Source: Bacillus siamensis KCTC 13613
GTDB lineage: Bacteria > Bacillota > Bacilli > Bacillales > Bacillaceae
Length of the DNA: 64,000 nt
Direction: 5' to 3'
NCBI RefSeq assembly: GCF_000262045.1
Contig: NZ_AJVF01000042.1
Coordinates: forward strand, 140,184-204,183
Shown here: positions 31,001 to 41,700 of the stretch, in pieces
Position numbering within the stretch: the first letter of the stretch is position 1
Layout: each line of letters starts with the position of its first letter
Notes under the pieces: generated by a model
Told to the model about the DNA's origin: nothing
Databases searched by the model: none
The model's input: only the letters and a program-made list of their open reading frames with translations
Made by a program: the position numbers and the translations under genes

Positions 31001-32794
31001 CTGCCCGTCCGGTTTCTCAATACGTTCGAACAATCTGATCTGCCGCATATTGTCCTTATACCGAATGTCTGTGCAGCCCGCATAAGAGCAGTCTGCTTCT
31101 GTTCTAATGATTGCAGCCGTCTCACTTGGCAATCTCTCATTCTTGTTACAGAAGGTGATCACCTGAGTGCGAAAAGCCGGATTTTCAAGATGTGCCGTTT
31201 TCAGCATAGCCCCGAGAGCGGAAGACAATGCCGCTCCATCCTCAGCGGCACATACAAGCTGAATCAATGTATGTTCTTTCGGATGGTCTGTCAGTTCCCG
31301 TTTGAGCATACGAAATATGCGCTCGGCATCTGCTTCAAACTGCTCATCTGCAGCCTCATGCTCCTTTTTTAGTTCTATCACTTCCGCTTCCGGGCAATAT
31401 GTGCCGAGTTCATCGGTGAGACGGGGTCCTGCATCGGCAGCGATAATGAGATGACGGGTGTGTTTTTGCCCGTTCTGCACTGCCGTTTCCAGCGGCTGAT
31501 CTTTCCAGGCGGGTTCAAAAAACAGAACCTCATCAGCAATGTCAGCTTCTGATGTATGCCGTTCTTCGGCCGAATCTTTCAGCACACAGCCCGCTTCATT
31601 GATAAGGTAATCCGCAAGGCGGCGGACAGATGAATATTCAAAAAGCAGTGTCGGATAAAACTGCTGCTGAAAAGTCTGCTCTAATATCTTTACAAGCTTC
31701 AGCAAATGCGCCGAGTCAAGCCCCATATCATAAAAGCCTTTCCGCACATCAATATCCTGTGCCGGACGATTGATCAACCTGGCGATTTCCGACTTTATGT
31801 AAGTCACCATGTTTTGTTCCGGCGTTTGTTGTTCAGACACGTCTTCTGCGGCCACATGATTTTCGGGCTCGCCACGGCCGCTTCTGTTCTGCTGAGGCGG
31901 CTTCTCTTTGTCTATCAGATGGGTAATCATATTCGCTTGTCTGACCCTTTTTACTGTCAGTTTCTCACATTCGGCCAATACGTTCCCTGCCCTGTCGTAA
32001 ATCGTGAAGTCGGCCGAATAAAAATCAGGTTCGCTATCTGATGCGCCGCTTTCAGTGCGGCTGTTTTTCGCAGAATAAGTGTAAACCGTTTTCGGAAACG
32101 GCTGATATATGCAAAAACGATTGATCATAAAAGGAATATAAGGTGTGTCATTCTGTTTTTGGGCCGACAATGCAAAGGAAGAGCCGGCAAGGGTGGACGC
32201 ATCTAAAAAAGCCGGATGCGCCTTAAATTTCTCCCGGAATCCTTCAGCCAAATCACTCAGACTGAGCTCCATTAATTCTTCTTTATCCTGAAGCTGATAA
32301 ACGGCCCCTTCATTTTTCATAAACTCGCCATGTTCAATATGGCTTCTTCTTGCAATTCCGTAAATGTCATGCATGTCCCATTTTCGGCTTGCGTTTTTCA
32401 TGAATGCTTCAATATTCAGCTCTTTTGCCCGGGGCGTGTTTTTTTGCAAATAAAGCTGACATTCCATATTCTCATCCCGTTTTCCGCCAAGCGGTGTGCC
32501 GTTTTTTGCTTTTTCGCTTGTGATCTCAACTTTCCAGCTGTCACGCGCCGGCGTAAAGGTGACATACAGGTGTTTATCAAACTCTTCAGATGTTACAACA
32601 GGCTGCTTAAAAATAATCTGTCTTAATTCTATAGGCCGTTCACCGAGATACCCGGCGGCGAGCCGATACAGCATATCTATTAAAGTCACGCCCGGGAGGA
32701 CGCGGATTTGATGAACGCGATGATCCCGGACGATATAATTCGTATGGCTGATTTTCTGCAGGAACGTTTTGACTTGATCGGTAGCAACTGCCAA
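25076..32794 (-). CDS. dfnH: Trans-AT PKS: DH-ACP-KR-KS-KR-ACP-KS0
   Basis: PKS protein of 2572 aa. The N-terminal DH (DHRVHQIRVLP, His25; the usual Gly of HxxxGxxxxP is Gln), ACP (MGLDSAH, about 361) and KR (about 610) finish the module whose KS ends DfnG. KS (VDTMCSSS, Cys1048), KR (about 1708) and ACP (YGIDSIL, about 2009) form the next module. The final KS keeps its Cys2247, but the EAHGTGT motif is replaced by EVNGGGSP (Asn2382 in place of the decarboxylation His). It should therefore pass the chain on without elongation, forming a dehydrating bimodule with the DH of DfnI. Start is a TTG behind GAGGTG, 4 bp after the dfnG stop. Confidence 0.92.
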   Translation of the reverse strand: MAVATDQVKTFLQKISHTNYIVRDHRVHQIRVLPGVTLIDMLYRLAAGYLGERPIELRQIIFKQPVVTSEEFDKHLYVTFTPARDSWKVEITSEKAKNGTPLGGKRDENMECQLYLQKNTPRAKELNIEAFMKNASRKWDMHDIYGIARRSHIEHGEFMKNEGAVYQLQDKEELMELSLSDLAEGFREKFKAHPAFLDASTLAGSSFALSAQKQNDTPYIPFMINRFCIYQPFPKTVYTYSAKNSRTESGASDSEPDFYSADFTIYDRAGNVLAECEKLTVKRVRQANMITHLIDKEKPPQQNRSGRGEPENHVAAEDVSEQQTPEQNMVTYIKSEIARLINRPAQDIDVRKGFYDMGLDSAHLLKLVKILEQTFQQQFYPTLLFEYSSVRRLADYLINEAGCVLKDSAEERHTSEADIADEVLFFEPAWKDQPLETAVQNGQKHTRHLIIAADAGPRLTDELGTYCPEAEVIELKKEHEAADEQFEADAERIFRMLKRELTDHPKEHTLIQLVCAAEDGAALSSALGAMLKTAHLENPAFRTQVITFCNKNERLPSETAAIIRTEADCSYAGCTDIRYKDNMRQIRLFERIEKPDGQTQSPWKQNGVYVITGGLGGLGFLLARHLAEKEKVKLALIGRSPEQSEKISRLKALGAEVLYVQADIGSKAETERAFAQITETFGRLTGIFHCAGVLKDQFIIQKDSSDLKQVFLPKISGLIHADEASRHEPLEFFAVFSSFSALAGNAGQTDYAAANAFMDEYMKYRDCKAEKGERTGASMTINWPLWEDGGMQVDSLMKEIMNDATGTSPIPAGEGMASLEYMLRLGKLQSVILYGKEPAVTESMARLVPMADKNRSSLSHAAVKRRSRKQERHTEEHDIAVIGLAGRYPQAGSIDEFYQNLRSGKDCITTMPKDRWKGYPFSYEADQFYRYGGFLDRIDCFDPLFFNLTPRQAEMMDPQARLFLETAWEACEDAGFSQDRTARGPSSQKRKRVGVFAGVFWSHYELFGAEITQRGTPLSMGVTPASVPNIVSHCLNFTGPSMAVDTMCSSSLTSIHLACESIKRGECEFAIAGGVNAVTHPHKYAFLANAGFLSSEGVCKSFAAGGDGYVPGEGVGAVLLTTVQEAERRGCPIYGVIKGSALNHVGKTSGLTVPDPASQAEVITDSFQSAGVDPETLSYIEAHGTGTSLGDPIEIEGLSRAFRKWTNKKRFCAIGSAKSNIGHLEGAAGIAGLTKVLLQLKHGEIFPSLHADTLNPHIPFSDTPFYVADRLVEWERPLHPDQPRRAGLSSFGASGSNAHFVIEEYLPPQAEKKSVSIREDEPVLFLLSAKNEERLLEYVKRYDRFLREKEVNLKDLAYTLQAGREAMPERLAFIVTSVCGLQAKLKDVLERKTEIEGCFRGRAHDDMSSSGMAEFLKNKQYSRLLTEWTKGAAVDWSRLYEGEKPKRVSLPVYPFAKERYWVPVPADIRKQTDEPAENQKIILQKEWKQQDPAESEALSGTVMILATDKTRRLADALFKGNGHIETICFIHQAKDGADYYAAASGRNLYGRVRESLKNKQILGVIDITAYDAEYERQEEIEHGKLAFLQQALESFRHRGAVFSQVTHRLQPFKESKPLMQGAKTAGLYRMLGAEYTNIHSFTIDSDCAIEHTEELSRQIETEFLQPRAKSGSECCYRLNRRYVPFLKQGMNVSAAPELSYSSDDVLLITGGSRGIGAIAAEHAVSCGCRKLVIMGREPLPDSSKWADMKNDGILPEKAERMQRLAERGAEIRYYSVSLTDQKGLRKMTDSIRGTMGPITGVFHCAGAMGEHPAFYNKTETEIESVCAPKVTGLRSLYEAVQNEPLSFFILFSSVSGQIPSLAAGQSDYAMANSFMDSFANHQAGKGNVFVKAVQWPVWKETGMAEGLPETPAYQKSGLSRLSAEDGLKFLDYIILNGQSCGIPCVPEDSEADFGDLLKVKKSEAPVKKSISSDQKVKDTIRQWVRTVFSEELKMTDEQIKDDMPFDEYGIDSILFAELVQSLQKRISIKLTPSFMLQYQTITEMVDYFAVHHKADFVTKENGFVQDMDVQPDVTAAAEERTSMKPKADTEDDIAVVGMSCRFPGAGGTDAFWELLMKGNTAIRPVPASRWHATAHTKDYAGWTDDIDMFDAGFFGISEKDAAIMDPQARIILEEAVHSVYDAGYGQKDLSGRKVGVYIGGRAQPSAGMEHILQAPNPILGAGQNYLAANISRFFNVTGPSLVVDTACSSGLIGLSFAKDALLAGRIDAALVGSVSLLLSPSAHRLFGARHILNENGVFHIFDRESAGEVLGEGAGAVFIKRLSDAVRDGDRIYGVIKAVSVNNDGRTLGPGSPNIRAQRDVIQTALNMAEKSPEDIGYIEVNGGGSPIVDSVEIKALSDVYQLDRKTLLPCRIGSVKPNVGHLLLSSGLAGFIRCVLSVYHKRIPPFLSAREPFEHYDFEASRIHFNREPVDWHSEKKPRVAAQSSFPDGGTNAHILVEEYRGERQREHHRAPQPPEFRKKHYPFLGGWNSTENEAEKTSNEKTDIVDLLKRYEKKAETSTAPADSFWQVTT

Positions 32795-32798
32795 TCTA

Positions 32799-35700
32799 TC
32801 ACACCTCGCTTATTTCAAACATTGCTTCTGTGCCCGCCTCATTTTCTTCCGCTTCAGGCAACTGTGCTTTTTCAGGCCAATACCGCTGTTTTCGGTATAC
32901 TGTCTGGCCGCCTTTCGGTTCCATGGCCGCTTTTCGTTCTTTCGGAATTCCTTCATTGCTAACAATAATATGAGCGTTATTCCCGCCCAAACCGAACGCG
33001 CTGACCCCGGCCCTGAGTATCTCTTTTTTTCCGTTCCACCGCTTCAGCTCAAGCACAGGATAAAGCGGCGAATCATTAAATTGAAAGCGGGGGTTCGGTT
33101 TATGGCAATGCAAAGTCGGCGGCAGTTCTTCATTGGCAATCGCCAGCAAAACTTTGATGATTCCCGCCGCGCCCGCCGCACTCAGCAAGTGGCCGATATT
33201 GCTTTTGACGCTTCCTACACCGCAAAATTGTTTTTCATCGGAATAAGCAGACAAGACATTGGTTAATCCTTTTAATTCAATCGGGTCGCCGATCAACGTA
33301 CCGGTTCCGTGCGTCTCTACGTATGTCATGGTGTCCGGATCGATTTCCGCTGATTGAACCGCCTGCTCAATCAAGTCCTGCTGTGCCCGGGGATTCGGCG
33401 TCGTCACGCCCATTGTGCTGCCGTCATTATTTATCGCAGAGCCGTCAATAACGCCGTATATTTTATCTTCGTCTTCTATCGCTTTTTCGAGCGGCTTCAG
33501 CATCAGCACACCGCAGCCCTCTCCGATTCCTGTTCCGTCCGCATCGGCATCGAAAGATTTTGAACGGCCATTTGGCGATAAGATTCTCGCCGCGCTCATG
33601 GTGAGAAAAGGTTTTTCATCAAGCAAAATGTCAACTCCGCCCGCAAAGGCCGCCTCCGCTTCTCCATTTTGAATAGCCTGCACGGCCAAATGAATTGCCG
33701 TGAGCGAACTGGAGCAGGCCGTATCTACGACCAGGTTGGGCCCTGTAAAGTTATAAATGTGCGCCATATGTGCGGTAATAAAATTTTGCCCCGCCCCAAT
33801 AATCGCGTCTTTTTGCAAATATTGAAATTTCTGATGAAACGCACCTGCCCTTGCACCGGCAAAAACGCCGATACGGCGGCCCCAGAGATCCTCTTTTTTA
33901 TAACCGGCATCAGCCAAAGCTTCCGCGCTCACTTCGAGCCACTGCCTTTGCAGCGGGTCTATCATCGGTGCCAGCGTTTCTGAAATATTAAAATACCCCG
34001 GGTCAAATTGATCAATATCGTGAATAAAACCGCCCCATTTACTGATGCTTTTTCCTTCTTGATATTCACCCGGCTGATAGTGTTCCCCGGCGTTCCATCT
34101 GTCCGGCGGAACTTCAGTGACGGCATCCGTTCCGCTGCGGAGATTCTTCCAAAATTCTTTTATATCCCCCGCTTTCGGAAAATGACAGGCCATGCCGATG
34201 ATCGCAACCTTTCCCCGTTTCCCGGGCTTATCTGCCGTTTTTTTGCTCCGTTTCGGCGTCTTCTGCAAAGGGAACTTCTCCGCGGGAACCGCTGCATCTG
34301 CCGAAAAAGCTTCCGGACAATGTGCGGCTAAATAATCCGCGAGCTGTTCTATAGTAGGGTGTTCCAGAAGGACAGTCGGATCAATTGAAACAGACGGCAG
34401 TTTTTGATCAATCTTTGTCAGCACTTGCGCCAGAAAGATAGAATCCATTCCGTATTCCTGAAAAGGCACATCGATATCCATATGCGTTTCATCGATACTC
34501 AGCTCTTTTGCCAAAAGCGACTTCAGCCAAGATTGAATGTCAATCCGGTTATGTTCCCGTTTTTTTGTTTCAGGAGGTTTGGCAGCTGTTCTCATTCCTT
34601 TATGGGCGGCTGACTTGGCGTTTTCCAGCACTTTGATGTCCCAATCATGTTTCACTTGTGCCGGCAGCACGACAGCTCCGGGTCTTTCTCTTAAAATGTA
34701 ATCAAGCATCTTGAGACCTTCCGCGTCAGAGTGCCGCAGCAATCCCGTTTGCTGATACATCCCGCTTTTTGTATCCCTGCTCATGCCCGTCTCATCCCAT
34801 GCCGGCCATTGTATGCTAATAATGCCGCTCTCATTGTTTTCTGCAAAATAGTCCATATAAGAATTTGCCATCGCATAATCGCTCTGACCCGCCGCAAGAA
34901 TCGGGACGGCTGCCGAGACAGATGAAAACAAGACGAAAAATGCCGGCGCATCATCCTTTACACTCTCATACAGACCGTGGAGGCCGTCTGCTTTCGGGGC
35001 GAGCACCCGCGCGATACTGTCTTTGGATTTGCGGAGAAAAGCAGGGTTTTCACGGTCCGCAATTCCCGCGCAATGCAGAATGCCTCCGATAGGTCCGAGC
35101 GTTGAGGTTACCTCTTTTATAAGCCGTCCGACGGCCTGCTTATCCGTCAGATCAACTGCTGAGACGCACACTTTTACGCCTTGTGATTCCAGCTGCCGGA
35201 TAAGCTGTATTTTTTCCGAAACAACAGGGTCTGTTTGCTCAAGATCCCACTCGGTTTTCGGCGGCAGCTCCTTTCTGCCTGTCAGAAGCAGTTTCTTCAC
35301 ACCGTATGCGGAAACGAAATGCTTGGCGCATAAAGCGCCGAGTCCGCGCGTTCCTCCGGTTATCATCAGGACGGCGTCTTTTGGAAACACAGTCCGGTCT
35401 GTTTGCACGGCTCCTGGTTCAATCTGATCAGTCTGCCGAAGAACATAGCTGAAGCGCATGCCGTTCCTGTAGCAAACAGCAGACTCCGTTAAATCTGATT
35501 CAATTTCTTTTTTAATAAAAGCGGCTGTCTGCTCCAGCGGCTCTTCAGGATCAATATCGGCGTGACAGGTGAGAATATGGCTGTATTCATGCCGCAGCAT
35601 GCGATAAAGCCCCGCTTTTTCAATACCATGCATAGCGGCAGCCTTATTTTTGAAAGATTCAAGCCCTTTTGTAAGATAAAGCATTTTCATGTTTTCTTGT

Positions 35701-38700
35701 CCGCGGCCGTATTCAATCAGCTGCTGCAGCGATGCCGCCCAGCTGACGTCCTGACGCTTTTGTCGGGAGCCGCAGCCGGTGAAGTCAATAAACCCGGAAT
35801 AGATGGCCGCATTCGGATCCTGTAAGAAAGAGATGAGCTGATTTTCCTGCACAATGTCAGCATCATTCAGCTGTTTTTTCACCTCGGCGGCAAAGTCTTT
35901 TGTATCCTCAGAGACGATGAGCGCTAATTTGCTGAACGGCTCGGATGAAGACACTGCCTCGCAAGGCTCCCATGTTTTCTGCAATAATACTGTTTTTTGA
36001 TTCGAAAGCGGCAGCCGCTCCTGTTTCGGCACCCAATAACGGTCTGCTCTGAACGGATAGGAGGGCAGGCTGATGCGGCGCGGCTTACTGTCCGTATACA
36101 GCTGCTCCCAATCCGTGTCAAATCCGTTTGCCCAGAGCCGCAGCACTTTCTTGTATTTCTTTTTCTCAATCCAGGCGCTGACGAGGTCAGCAGCGTCTTC
36201 ATCGTCTGAGAACATGGAGATCGTGTTATTCTCGCGTTTTTTACGGCCGCTGATGATATCTTCGCTGTTTTTTCCCATCAGAAATGCGTTCAGTTTTTCA
36301 GTCAGTTCCTCTGCGGAGTCTGCAATGATTCCCAGCCTCGATTCCATCGCGTCCCGTCCGGTCTGCAGTGTGTATGCGGCATCTGCAAGATCGATATGGC
36401 GGGATGATCCGTTTTTGATAAAATCGCGAAGGAGACGCGCTCTTTCTTTCAGCCGCTCTTCATTTTTAGCCGACAAAACAAAAAGAGATGACGCTTTCTC
36501 ACGGGTTTCCGGCTGTTCCGTTTCACTTTTGCCCATGTATTCTTCAATAACGATATGCGCATTGACACCTCCGAAACCGAATGAGCTTACACCCGCCCGG
36601 CGGGGCAGGACCCGGCCGTTTTCATCACGCAGCGCTTCCCATTCCTTTGTTTCTGTCACAACGTAAAACGGGCTGTCCTTCAATTTGATATGGGGATTGA
36701 TGTTCTCGCAATGCAGACTTTTAGCGAGCGTCCGATGTTTCAGCTGCATCAATACTTTGATAACGCCCGCAATGCCTGCTGCGAGCTCCAAATGTCCGAT
36801 ATTTGTCTTCACTGAGCCTATCCCGCAATACCCGCCCGGAGCCCCGTCTGTTTGGAAAGCTTTTTTCAATGCATTGATTTCAATCGGATCTCCGAGTGCC
36901 GTTCCAGTTCCGTGCGCTTCTATATAAGTGATCGTTGACGGGTGAATACCGGCTTTTTGATAAGCGCTTTTCAGCACATCCGTCTGAGCCTGCGGGTTCG
37001 GCGCGGTAAGTGACGCTGAGCGTCCGCCATGATTTTCCGCTGTACCGCGGATGAGGCCGTAGATGTGATCCCTGTCATGCTCAGCCTCTGAAAGCTTTTT
37101 CAAGACAATCATGCCAGCACCCTCTCCTCTGACATAACCGTCAGCCTGATCAGAAAATGTTTTGCAGCGCCCGTCTTCACTGAGCATGCCTGCTTTTTGA
37201 AAACCGATATGCCCTTCAGGCGTGATGATCGTGTTGACGCCCCCTGCGACCGCCATATCACAATCTCCCGTTTCAATGGCTTTTACCGCGCGGTGAATGG
37301 CGACTAAAGAGCTTGAACAAGCGGTTTCTATCGGCTCGCTCGGCCCGTGAATATCAAGAAAATAACTCATCCGGTTCGGCCCGACGGACGGCACGATTCC
37401 GGTCATCGTATACCCCTCGACAGGAAGACCCGCCTTATTGATTAAGGTTTGATATCCGCTTCCCAATGTGCCGGTGAAAATGCCGGTTTTTGTTCCGGCA
37501 ATCCGTTTTGCTGAGTACCCCGCGTCTTCAATGGCTTTCCACACATACATCATTAATAGACGCTGCTGAGGATCCATCATTTCAGCTTCTTTCGGAGATA
37601 TCCCGAAAAACAGCGGGTCAAACCCGGCGATTCCATCTATAAAACCGCCCCATTTAATTGACGTTTTATTTGCATCCGCTGCCGGATCGCCGTCATATTC
37701 ACGCCAATCCCAGCGATCTCGGGGAATTTCTGTGATGCAATGCTCTCCTTTTGATAAACGTGTCCAGAATTCATCTATGTCTTTCGCTTGCGGAAAAATA
37801 CCGCTGATTCCGATAATGGCTATCGGTTCGGCTTTTTCTTCTGATTTTCCTTTTACGGATACGGGGGTTTCCCGCTTGACATGAACGGCCGCCGGAGCTT
37901 CAGCTTTTCTTTTTCCGGCTTTTGGGGCGGTTTTTAAACTCTCTCTTTCTAAGCCGCTGAATGCTTCTTTCCATTCAGATATCAAATGGCCGCTCAGTTT
38001 GCGCAATGTCGGAAATTCAAAGAAGATAGTCGGGCTGAGCTCAAGCTGGTAAGACCGATTTAATAGATTTGTAAATTCAGTGAAGATGATCGAATCAAAT
38101 CCGTATTCCGTCAGTTCGCTGTCAGCCTCAATATCTTTAATGCTTACCTTTAAAAGATCTGATACATGCCGCTTTAGTTTCTCTTGAACCCGATCTTTCA
38201 GATCTCTTGCATCTGTCTCTGCCGCAGCTTGTCCGGCGGCGCTTTGTTCTTCGTCCAGATCGAAAATATGGCTGCGAATCTGTTTTTCGTCGCCCTCCGC
38301 CACCATGACCTGGTGTTCTCCGGAGGCAAAAGCGGCATAAAGCGCTTGGATGCCTGAAGCCGATCGCATGGCTTTCATTCCAGTCTGTTCATACATCAGC
38401 CGTTCTGTCTCTTTGTCCACGCGCATACCGCCTTCTTCCCAAAGCGGCCAGTTGACGGACAGAGTCTGCCCGCTCCGCTTGTTGTCCCGCACGAGACGGT
38501 TTCGGCGGGCTGCATAAACATCCATAAATGCGTTGGCTGCCGCATAACCGGCCTGCCCCGGATTTCCCATTCCTCCCGCCAAGGAAGAAAACAGAATGAA
38601 AAAGTCCAGCCGCACATCTTTCGCTGCTTCATCAAGATTGATAAGCCCTTTCACTTTCGGCGCCATGACGGTCTTCCGTTCGTTTTCTGTCTGGTTCAGA

Positions 38701-41700
38701 ATGTAGTTGTCAGCGATCACGCCGGCGCCGTGAATGATCCCGTCGAGTGTTCCGTGCTCCTCCTGTATGCCGCGGACGAGGGCGATGACCGCCGCCCTGT
38801 CTGTCACGTCAACCGGTTGATACAATACGCGGGCACCCGACGCTTCCAAGCGCCGTAAGCGGGCGGAGCGGTCTTCATCAAGCGCTTCCGTCCTTCCCGT
38901 TAATACGAGGACGGCGTTTTTGACGCGGGAGGCTATTTCTTCAGCGAAAATCAGTCCGATGCCGCCCGCTCCCCCGGTGAGGAGGTAAACCCCTTCGTCT
39001 TTCCACGGAACGGTACCGCTTTGAGAGGCCGGCAGATGACGCCAGTTTCTGACGAGACGTTTGCCGTCTTCATAACGGATTTCCGCTTGTTCAGGATGCA
39101 CCCGGTTTTCTTTCAGTTTGGCAAGAAGCGATGATGCTGACTCGTCCGGATCGGCTTGGATGACTTGGCCGTACAGCTTTGGATGTTCAAGGTGAGCCGT
39201 TTTCAGAAAAGCGGCCAGCCCCGCCAATACATTGTCTTCCCCCCTGTCGGGGACAAGAAGCTGGATCAGCGTTTTTTTCTTCTGTTTTTCTTTGATAAGA
39301 CGGGTGACGATCGCTGACAGCTCCGCCGCGCAGGCGTCATAACGGTCCTCAAGCGGACCTTTTCCGTCAGCCGCACATACGGCGCCGCTGATGTCCTCCG
39401 CATTCATTCCGCAATACAGCGTCACGTATCTGAAAGACTCTTCTTGTCCGCCTTCACCCGGCGGTGATTCCTGCCACTTTGGCTGAAGCAAGAGCGGTTT
39501 TTCCCCCGTTTCCTCTTCCAGAAAACGGGCGGTGAGTCCCGTCAATCGGACACATACCGCGCCGTTTTCATCACACAGCTCAATATGATAGGCGCCGTCC
39601 GCTGAGGAAAGCACCGCCCACATCATCTCACGGCACGCAGAAAACACCTGCATATCCTGCAGGGCAAACGGCAGAAACGGCCGTCCGGACGCGGAACCGT
39701 CTGAGAGCACGAGACCGATAGAAGCCTGAAGGGCGGCGTCCAGCATGCTCGGATGCAGGATGAACGGCTCCTTTTCTTCACGGGCGGACGGCGGAAGAGT
39801 GAGCTTCGCGAGCACTTCTCCGCTCCCGGCATAGACGGCGTCAAGCGCCTGATGAGACGGTCCGTAGGTGATGCCGAGGCTGTCGAATGCTTCATAGCAC
39901 TCAGCCTTTGACATGCGCCGGCCGCCGCAGCGCGCCTGAACCGCTTCCACATTGAGTACAGGAGCACGCTCCGTCTCTTCGAGCACGGCCTTTCCCTGGA
40001 AAAAGACAAGCGGCTCTTCCCCTTCGGCATACGCTTCAAAAGCGATGTCTCCGTTTTCTTCCGGCTGAAGCTTTACATGAAGCGTCACTCCTTCAGAAAG
40101 CGCCGTCACCGGACGGAGCCAAACAATCTGTTTGAGCCGGACACCCGCTTTCCCGTCCGGCAAGTCTTCAGCGGCAAGCGTAACGGCGGCCCGGGCCATT
40201 TCTAAAGCAGCCGCGCCCGGAAGCACCGGTTTTCCATTGACGATATGATCGGCAAAAAACGGTTCACGCCCTGAAAAAACAGAAGTAAAGCGCTGGGCGG
40301 TAAAGGTCGATGTATTCGCATGGAGCAGCGGGTGAAGTCTGGCTGCTTTCTCACTTTCCGCTGAGCCTGTTTTGTCAAGTGACACATCAGCTTTTGTGAC
40401 CCAATATCGGTCTTTGGCAAAAGGGTAAGCCGGGAGACTGATGCGGCCCGGGTTGCGCTGATAAAGAGCTGACCAATCAACGTCAAGTCCTTTAACCCAA
40501 AGGTCAAGCAGCTTTCCGTATTTCCCTTTTTTCAGCCAGGCATTTATGGTAAGCGCCATATCTTCATCAGAAGTGAGCGAAGCCGCCAATGAATGATGTT
40601 TGGCTGTCCTGCCCCGCCAGATATGAGCATGTTCGATATTATGATCGTTTGAGAAACTCATAAGCTTCATTTTCAGCTCTTCTATCGACTCGGCCGTAAA
40701 TGCAAGCCGCTCAGCCATCGGTTCTCTTCCCGCCTGAAGCGTGTAAGCGATCTTGGCCAAATCTCCGTCAGAACGTTTTTTTCTTATGACATCATCCAGA
40801 AGCTGGCGGGCGCGCTCTGTCAATTGCTGCTCATTTCGCGCTGATAAAATAATAACAGCCGGTTTTTGCGGAGAAACAGACGCGTTTTCCATTGGTTTCA
40901 GGCTGTCAGACGGCACATATTCCTGAATGATGACATGTGCGTTTGAACCTCCTGCTCCAAACGAGGAAATGCCGGCAATTCTCGGGTATTCCTTCATTTC
41001 ACCCGTGATATTCAAGACAGGTCGTTTCCATTCCGTTTCTTTTTGCTGTACGAAAAACGGAGTGTGCTCAAACTCAATATTCGGATTCAATTCCGCCGCA
41101 TGCAATGAAGGGGCAATCCTCTTATGTTTCAATTGCAAAAGCAGTTTGGTGATCCCCGCAATCCCGGCAGCGCTTTCTAAATGTCCGATATTTGATTTAA
41201 TTGAACCGATGGAACAAAACTGCCTGTCTTCTGTTGTCAGGCGAAAAGCTTTTGTTAACCCGTCGATTTCAATCGGATCACCGAGCGCAGTGCCCGTTCC
41301 GTGGGCTTCCAAGTAACTGACCGTTCTCGGGTGAATGTCTGTCCGTTTCAACGTCTCTGCGATCAGATCAAACTGCGCTTTCGGATTCGGCACCATATAA
41401 GCGTTTGTCCTGCCTGCTGCGTTCAGCATGCTTCCTTTGATAACGCCGTAAATATGATCGCCGTCTTTCTCCGCTTGAGCAAGCGGCTTTAACACAATCG
41501 CCCCTACTCCTTCACCGTCAACAAAACCGTCCGCCCTGTCTCCGAAAGATTTGCATTTATCACCGGGAGACAGCATTGAAAAAGCGGACAGCCGCTCATA
41601 GTGGGCCGGATCAACGATAAGATTGACTCCGCCGGCAATCGCTGTTTCACTCATTCCGCTCCGCAGGCTTTCTGCGGCGAGATGGACAGCTGTTAAAGAA